DNA of 39,310 nucleotides. Origin: an uncultured Lewinella sp. Lineage in GTDB: Bacteria > Bacteroidota > Bacteroidia > Chitinophagales > Saprospiraceae. Under the pieces are notes generated by a model. It made no database searches. It had not been told where the DNA came from and was given only the letters and a program-made list of their open reading frames with translations. Shown one piece after another: positions 33,540 through 39,310 of this stretch. The stretch covers positions 1-39,310 of the forward strand of contig CALIGP010000113.1 in assembly GCA_938021455.1 (NCBI GenBank), written 5' to 3'. Within the stretch, counting starts at the first letter, position 1, and every line of letters begins with the position of its first letter. The position numbers were made by a program, and so were the translations under genes.

Positions 33540-36500
33540 CTATCGTAGTATAACGACTTTGCCTAAGTCCCGCTGGAAGAACTGACTCACACCAGTATCG
33601 TGTTTCTTCAACGTATTTCCATTACCATCATCAGTAATGACGCGATAGATATATACGCCGTTGGCCAAGAGGTCTCCATATTCATCAGTGCCATCCCATT
33701 CGAAGTCTGTTTGGTGTGTTCCTATTTTTAGACTTTCCAATTGAGCAAGGTCAACATCTCTTACAACTCTTCCGGAAACGGTCATGATCTGGATTCGGAA
33801 AACTTCCGGTGGTTCATTACCGGTTAAGGTATAGACGAATCGGGTTTTGGTCGTGAAAGGGTTCGGGTAAGTCAAAACGTTGGAAACACGCTGTTCATTG
33901 ATGACTTCAAATTCCTGGCGGAAGGCTAGTCGTCCGGTAGCATTGTTGGACCGGTCTCGACCAATGACTTCCAGAATATACCGCCCGTCAATTTCAAGGT
34001 TAGGGCGGAAGTAAATCTGTGCCTCATTGTCAGCTGCAGTGGTGGCTGGCACGAATTCCAAGCGCGTATCATTAAAGCTTATCCGTTCTTCCGCACCATT
34101 TGGGTCAGTCAATACCAGCCTATAAGCAGCAGTGTCATCTAGTAGTAGCTGGCGGTTATCATCTCTGATATCAACCAGTATTTCAGGGCTACTGCTTACT
34201 AAGTCTCCTTCCCTGATCCGCTGCCCGTCAAAATATACCTGAAGGATAGGGTCAATGACATCTTTATTGAAGCTAACCCTGGTATTCAGGTAATTATTAA
34301 TAAGGATTTTCTCTGGCTGGTCTTCTCCAGGGTTAAGAGTTACTTCTAACCTTAGGTCGCTTGTATTCTCATCCGTTGGAATATTGAAACTCACCTCACC
34401 TCTGGACTGAGGAGGGGAGGGAGGGTTAAGAACCTGCCTGCTTGTGAGCTGATTGCTTTCGTCAATAACGTCGAGTTGAATTAAAAGGCTATCAAAGCCG
34501 ATCAACGAAATATTCTCATAACCTACGTTAAAGATGATAGGCTCGCCTTGCTCCAGGGAATCAGGAGCAGAAAAAACGTACTGTGGGTTGATGGCAACAT
34601 CTCCATAAGGAATGTGCCCTAAGTACAGATGTCTTAGGGTGGGAGCCGACCGTCCTTCCTCGTCGAAAAAGAGCACTTCAGCTCTCATCTTAGGGAAGTC
34701 ATTTGGGCTGTAGGTTGATATGTCTAAGTTGAAATTCCTGGAAGTTCTATGATCTATAACCTGATCGACGAGGCGGCTTTCGGTACCATCCGGGGAGATT
34801 CCCCAAAGATAAAGGAGTATGCTATCGGTCTCGCTTAGGTTTTCCGGGGCCAGGTTAAGGGATAAATTTGTCCAGGCTTTTGCCGGTCCCACTTCTTCTG
34901 ACGACCAGCTGCCTTCTGGCCAGTTGCTGAAAATTTGGGTTTGCATTAAAATGGTGTCCGTAATGTTGGTCGCAATTTCTTCTTCCAGTAAACCCAGGTC
35001 CTGCTGGAACGCCATTACATAAGGTACGGGTCCGCTTTCGTTCAATCGCCTTATGTGCTGTGCACCTTGCTCTTCCAGTACGTCGAAGATAGTTTTTCCC
35101 GTAGACTCCTCTGGAGTATTCCAACCATCAGTAAAGTAGTTCGGTAGGTTTCTTCTTTGCAAAGAATAGAGAAAAACATAGCGCCCGGAAGGTATAGCTT
35201 CCGTTAGAAACTGAACCAACCCATTTCTACCCGCAGCAGTAGAAGTATTGAAGTTCCAGGTGGTAGATCGTCTCACAATAGTGTTATATAAACCAGTGGA
35301 TAAGTTGGGGTACCACTTACTATTATTTAAACTATCTATTACCAAAACGGAGATTCCTGATCTTATGTGCCACTGAAATGGGGAGTTTAGCCGCTGAGCA
35401 CCCCGCATGAATCTGGGCATATCTGCACCGGAATAAATGGCATTAAAAATTCTAATATCGGCGCTTGTTCTTGCAAAGTTCCAGCCTTCAGAGAGTGTAT
35501 CGCCGAAAACATTGGTAAACTGACCGTCGATAGTTTGCCCGGGGTCCTGCATGGCCCACCCAACTTCTTCTGCTGACTGCTCCGCTAACCAGGTGAAAGA
35601 GCTTTCACTCCAGATATAACCTGCTCCTTCTGTGTAAATAGAGTCTGGACTAATTCTCCAATAATAGGTTGTACTGTCAATTGGGGTGAATCCTGGTTGG
35701 TATCGGATAACTCCACCGGGGCTATTAATTCTTCCGCTGGAAAGCAAGTTGGAAAACGCTCGGTCATCTGAAACCTGAATTAAGTATTCTCTTTCAGCGG
35801 CTAGTGCATTAGTGGTAGACGAAATCAACTCTATCTGCCCTCCGATAACGGCGTAAGGCGGAGGGAAAGCGACCTTCGCTGTATTGGCAATAAAGGTTAG
35901 TGGGACTCCGACTCTCGTGCCACTTTTGAGTTCGTTATTTTGCTCTGCCTGAGGGGCTGGCAGTTCAATGATTTCATTGTTGACGTCGATGGTGACAAAT
36001 ATCCTGTTTAAACCAACCGATGGCAGGCCCTGGCTGGGTAGCTGAATGTCAACTATGTTTTCATAATCAGGAACCGACACTCTTTCTTGATGTAATTCAA
36101 GTACTTCACCACTGGGTAATTCCTGGCGGAAATTTAGGGTGACGCTATCCTGATTTCCTCGCTTACCAAGGTTGAGCATTCGTAAACTTATCTCATAATT
36201 AGCCTCTTGTACGGGAATGACCTCGGGCGTGAACCGAACCGAAGTGGGGTCGATGATCAAGTCGGGACCCGGATGCGGATGCAATCGGTAGGCGGGGTCA
36301 CCACTAATGGCAAACTGCTCCAAGAGAATAGCAATACTACGAGCCGAAGTATTGCTAAAGCTTTCAATGTTTTTACGTAATGCATCTCCTATCCCATTAC
36401 CGTACTCTTCGTTGGCCGTAAGCCGGTATAACTCGTCGGCAAAGCTACCAAGCGCGCCGATAAATCCAACCCCTTTTGAGGCCGCAAAGGCTACCGCACC

Positions 36501-38534
36501 TTTATTAGGCAGGAAAATGAATCGTTCACTAATGCTCCTACTTTTGGTGAAAGCATCACCACTGTAGCAGCCCAGACTCAACATGTAAGGATACTTACCC
36601 CGGTTGAAATAGTTGTCGGGGTCGTCAATACTGAAGTCAAAGCCCTGACTACTGGAGTGGCCATAAAAAGTAATGATGGCCGTTCCATCATTGATGCGGT
36701 TGAAGATATCATCCTGCTGACTGCTTTCAATGGGGTCTGAACTGGTTTTGAAAAAAGAGGTGACGTTGGCACCCATCTCAGAACTTTCAATGGTGGCTTC
36801 GAGCCGGGCCAGGTTTCGTTGGATACTGAACTGTTCGCCTGCGCTACCTCCACCCCCCAGGTGCATGACTTGCTTCATCCATTCCCGATCCTCAATGGTT
36901 TGATCACTAAGGGCTATTTGTGCTTCAACCTCTATGAGTTTTTCCAGGTAAATAGCAACTTCGCTCTCAGAGATGGCTGCCAGTCGACCGGTGGATAGCA
37001 GAGGGGTTACGTTTCCGAGCTCGGCCGATAGCAAATTGTCGGAGGCCGGAAAGCCAAAGGATGGAATGAAAAATGTAGCCTGTTCGCTGGCCAGTTGGTC
37101 TGGACGGCGAATATCAGGGTATTCCCGTCCCTTACCGATTATAAAAAGGTACTGTAGGTTTGGTGAGGAGAGGCGGGCCGCCGCGAGGTAGTTGCGAATA
37201 GCCATGGGATGATTCTGAACACCGTAACCAAACTCGTCGAATAGGTCTTCGGTATTTACAACGTGTACCCGGTAGCTTCCTCCGGCAGCACTCCGGCGGT
37301 AATCAGCCATTTGCTGAATGGCGGGCCCATTGAGGCGACGGCTCGTAAGGATGAGGTAATTCGTTTGGCTATCCGTTGGAAGGGTAGTGCTAAACCGATG
37401 AGAAGTGGCGGAAGCCGGGCTCAGGTAATCGTTTTCGGATACGAGCTGATAAAGGAGTGTGTCATTGCTGGCCGGTAGATCGAAAGTGACATTTCCGGAG
37501 GCAACAGAGCCACTAAAAAATTCTTCGCTCACTGGAGAGTAGAGCCGCATTGCACCTGCGTCCGCGCCTACTCCCGTTAGTTCTAGTCGACCATTGCCCG
37601 CACGGGCGGGAAGCTGAAAATCCCTTAAACTCTCTTCAAAGACCGGATTAGCGGGGTAATAAATATTCATCCAGGCCAGATTGGCCTTGTCCTGGTTACT
37701 AGCGGTGCCCGAAAATGACACCTCAATTTCTTCACCGTTCGGGAATACACTGAAATCCGGTTGGTGCATGGTCCAGTTAGGTGCCTCCCAAGTCGTTAAT
37801 AGGTTGTTGTCTACTTTAATTTCCTGACTATGATTACCGAAAGCAAGACCAAAACGAAGCGTAAGCCTGGCTTCATTTCCGTTCGCTTGGGGCGTTGCCA
37901 AAGTGGTCGTACTTTCTACGTTTCCATTAGAAGAAAGTAAATCACTACTACTTCTGCTTCCGAAACCCTCGACGGGCTCATAATGAGAGTAGTAAATGCT
38001 AGCTCCTGAAGAACGACTGTAGGCCTTAGTCATATAGTCTCCGAAAACGACTTCTGTTTTTCGTAGAATTTCATTAATCGGAGCCAACTGTCCCTGAACC
38101 TTTGCCTCCAGGTAAAACGGACCACCAACGGGTGCCAGACTAAGGTAATAGCTAGCCGTATCGGAGTGCATACTAAAGCGATCATTGAGCTGCATGTCTT
38201 CCGGCGACTCAAAAAGATGTCGATCGAGATCTCCCCGGTTTTTTTCTCCGTAAAAGACGATCCCTTCGGCGGTGACTTCAATCGGAACTGCCTGTCCTTT
38301 ATGATGAAGTGTCCATTTCTCAGTGTTGCTCGAATTTAGCTCCAACCCAGCGGCAGCAATTTGCTGAGGAGTAATCCGGAACACACCGTCTTCGATAATA
38401 CCGACTTTCAGATAGTCACGATCATAATCGATCCATTCCTGACCATACAATATCTCACCACTTGCGGAAGGCATTTGGGCGAAAAGTGTGGTAGTGAGTG
38501 ATAGTAAACAAAGCGTGTAGAGGGTGCGAAACAT
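33540..38534 (-). CDS. Gingipain-fold C25 cysteine peptidase, PorU/PorU2-like
   Basis: YLFIIGKGREYPDIRRPDQL, ITFYGHSSSQGFDF (His), SLGCYSGDAF (Cys), RLAISGDPAYRL-like IAILLEQFAISGDPAYRLHP; C-term TYPNPFTTKTRFVYTL..TDFEWDGTDEYGDLLANGVYIYRV. Signal peptide begins at ATG 38534 (MFRTLYTLCLLSLTTTLFAQ). Confidence 0.88.
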   Translation of the reverse strand: MFRTLYTLCLLSLTTTLFAQMPSASGEILYGQEWIDYDRDYLKVGIIEDGVFRITPQQIAAAGLELNSSNTEKWTLHHKGQAVPIEVTAEGIVFYGEKNRGDLDRHLFESPEDMQLNDRFSMHSDTASYYLSLAPVGGPFYLEAKVQGQLAPINEILRKTEVVFGDYMTKAYSRSSGASIYYSHYEPVEGFGSRSSSDLLSSNGNVESTTTLATPQANGNEARLTLRFGLAFGNHSQEIKVDNNLLTTWEAPNWTMHQPDFSVFPNGEEIEVSFSGTASNQDKANLAWMNIYYPANPVFEESLRDFQLPARAGNGRLELTGVGADAGAMRLYSPVSEEFFSGSVASGNVTFDLPASNDTLLYQLVSENDYLSPASATSHRFSTTLPTDSQTNYLILTSRRLNGPAIQQMADYRRSAAGGSYRVHVVNTEDLFDEFGYGVQNHPMAIRNYLAAARLSSPNLQYLFIIGKGREYPDIRRPDQLASEQATFFIPSFGFPASDNLLSAELGNVTPLLSTGRLAAISESEVAIYLEKLIEVEAQIALSDQTIEDREWMKQVMHLGGGGSAGEQFSIQRNLARLEATIESSEMGANVTSFFKTSSDPIESSQQDDIFNRINDGTAIITFYGHSSSQGFDFSIDDPDNYFNRGKYPYMLSLGCYSGDAFTKSRSISERFIFLPNKGAVAFAASKGVGFIGALGSFADELYRLTANEEYGNGIGDALRKNIESFSNTSARSIAILLEQFAISGDPAYRLHPHPGPDLIIDPTSVRFTPEVIPVQEANYEISLRMLNLGKRGNQDSVTLNFRQELPSGEVLELHQERVSVPDYENIVDIQLPSQGLPSVGLNRIFVTIDVNNEIIELPAPQAEQNNELKSGTRVGVPLTFIANTAKVAFPPPYAVIGGQIELISSTTNALAAEREYLIQVSDDRAFSNLLSSGRINSPGGVIRYQPGFTPIDSTTYYWRISPDSIYTEGAGYIWSESSFTWLAEQSAEEVGWAMQDPGQTIDGQFTNVFGDTLSEGWNFARTSADIRIFNAIYSGADMPRFMRGAQRLNSPFQWHIRSGISVLVIDSLNNSKWYPNLSTGLYNTIVRRSTTWNFNTSTAAGRNGLVQFLTEAIPSGRYVFLYSLQRRNLPNYFTDGWNTPEESTGKTIFDVLEEQGAQHIRRLNESGPVPYVMAFQQDLGLLEEEIATNITDTILMQTQIFSNWPEGSWSSEEVGPAKAWTNLSLNLAPENLSETDSILLYLWGISPDGTESRLVDQVIDHRTSRNFNLDISTYSPNDFPKMRAEVLFFDEEGRSAPTLRHLYLGHIPYGDVAINPQYVFSAPDSLEQGEPIIFNVGYENISLIGFDSLLIQLDVIDESNQLTSRQVLNPPSPPQSRGEVSFNIPTDENTSDLRLEVTLNPGEDQPEKILINNYLNTRVSFNKDVIDPILQVYFDGQRIREGDLVSSSPEILVDIRDDNRQLLLDDTAAYRLVLTDPNGAEERISFNDTRLEFVPATTAADNEAQIYFRPNLEIDGRYILEVIGRDRSNNATGRLAFRQEFEVINEQRVSNVLTYPNPFTTKTRFVYTLTGNEPPEVFRIQIMTVSGRVVRDVDLAQLESLKIGTHQTDFEWDGTDEYGDLLANGVYIYRVITDDGNGNTLKKHDTGVSQFFQRDLGKVVILR
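37551..37568 (+). repeat. Dispersed TGCACCTGCG repeat, short form, inside a CDS
   Basis: TGCACCTGCGTCCGCGCC exact; encodes GADAGA on the minus strand. Confidence 0.8.
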
Positions 38535-38659
38535 ATCAAATTCGTTGTAACCTGCCAAAGGGACTGTAAATATAACGAGGAAGATAGTGGATCGTTGCCT
38601 AAATTGGTAGTAGCTTTTGTCGGGAAGGAACAGTTCCGGAAAGGCGTAAGCATATTGTT

Positions 38660-38677
38660 GGCGCGCACGCAGGTGCC
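38660..38677 (-). repeat. Dispersed TGCACCTGCG repeat, diverged short form
   Basis: GGCGCGCACGCAGGTGCC; 2 mismatches to the reverse complement of the core. Confidence 0.5.
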
Positions 38678-38854
38678 AGGCTGGTTTTGGGGCAATGCGT
38701 CCGAGCGTACTTTAGTTGGTTAGATCGGGTCAAAAATGGTGTGGAATCCAGCGAATATTTATGGGGTAATTCCTTTTGGAACCAACGATAATACTTTCCG
38801 GGTGTTTTAGCTGGTGAACAACCGGAAAACAGGCCCGGCTTAAAATACATTTGC

Positions 38855-39310
38855 ATGCTACTCCCGCCAAAAATTCCGCTGTTTGAGGTGTTGAAGAACC
38901 TGCCCCAAATGGCTGGCCAGCCCATTGAAGTATTCCATGGTTACGTTGAGAAGTACGGCCAAAACTTTATTCTTAAAATGGGGGCAAGCCGACTTACCCA
39001 TTTGACCGTTGATGCGGAGGTGATTCGTCACGTTTTACAACGAAACCACCGCAACTATGAGAAGAGTGAGATTCAGACGACTCAGTTAGCCCGGTTTTTG
39101 GGTAAGGGGCTTTTAACCAACAGCGGGAAAGACTGGCTTAAGCAGCGACGTCTGATTCAACCTGGGTTTCACCGCCAGCGCCTGAAAGCGTTGACGGAGG
39201 AGATGCAGGGGGTTATCCAGCAGCAATGTAAAAAACTGGACGCAGCCATCACCGACGGGCAGCCACTTTCTTTACATGAATTCACGCGGGGAGCGGTGTT
39301 TCGCATCATT
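38855..39310 (+). CDS. Cytochrome P450, N-terminal part (runs off window end)
   Basis: MLLPPKIPLFEVLKNLPQMAGQPIEVFHGYVEKYGQNFILKMGASRLTHLTVDAEVIRHVLQRNHRNYEKSEIQTTQLARFLGKGLLTNSGKDWLKQRRLIQPGFHRQRLKALTEEM. Confidence 0.9.
   Translation, partial: MLLPPKIPLFEVLKNLPQMAGQPIEVFHGYVEKYGQNFILKMGASRLTHLTVDAEVIRHVLQRNHRNYEKSEIQTTQLARFLGKGLLTNSGKDWLKQRRLIQPGFHRQRLKALTEEMQGVIQQQCKKLDAAITDGQPLSLHEFTRGAVFRII

Noticed and set aside
38846-38853. TACATTTG as promoter of the P450 gene
   Set aside because: Ends one base before the proposed ATG and lacks a spaced TTG; probably coincidence unless the true start is downstream.

Overview
Window from a Bacteroidota chromosome, probably Saprospiria/Lewinella-like (inferred from TAnnTTTG promoters, a SusC/SusD pair, type IX secretion-type proteins and repeat style). 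About 26 genes are supportable: XRE regulator (edge), ECF sigma factor, NYN-LOTUS-like protein, HscA/DnaK-type Hsp70, beta-helix lipoprotein, MlaF/MlaE-like ABC pair, APC permease, PAP2 phosphatase, PorE-like TPR/PD40/OmpA protein, SPOR-like protein, DUF4920-like lipoprotein, serine acetyltransferase, PdxJ, a SusC-SusD-lipoprotein operon, GH3-family protein, anchorless TonB C-terminal protein, GMC oxidoreductase plus gluconate-dehydrogenase-subunit-3-like protein, SRP RNA, DoxX, a surface-glycan cluster (LtaS/EptA-type transferase, two GT2, sulfotransferase), a very large gingipain-fold (C25) PorU/PorU2-like protease, and the start of a cytochrome P450. No IS element, phage or CRISPR array was seen. 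The most interesting material is non-coding: (i) word-array elements of degenerate 7-9 nt words, often in inverted arms, abutting start/stop codons; (ii) a dispersed TGCACCTGCG..TCCGCGCC repeat with 7 copies, one in frame inside the PorU-like gene; (iii) three TTTCGAC boxes at exactly 21-bp spacing upstream of the susC promoter, with strong hairpins at each junction of that operon; (iv) a possible attenuator ahead of the PorE-like gene; (v) a 167-bp MITE-like palindrome whose terminal repeat supplies the stop codon of the upstream gene. All calls are by eye; no searches or folding were run.
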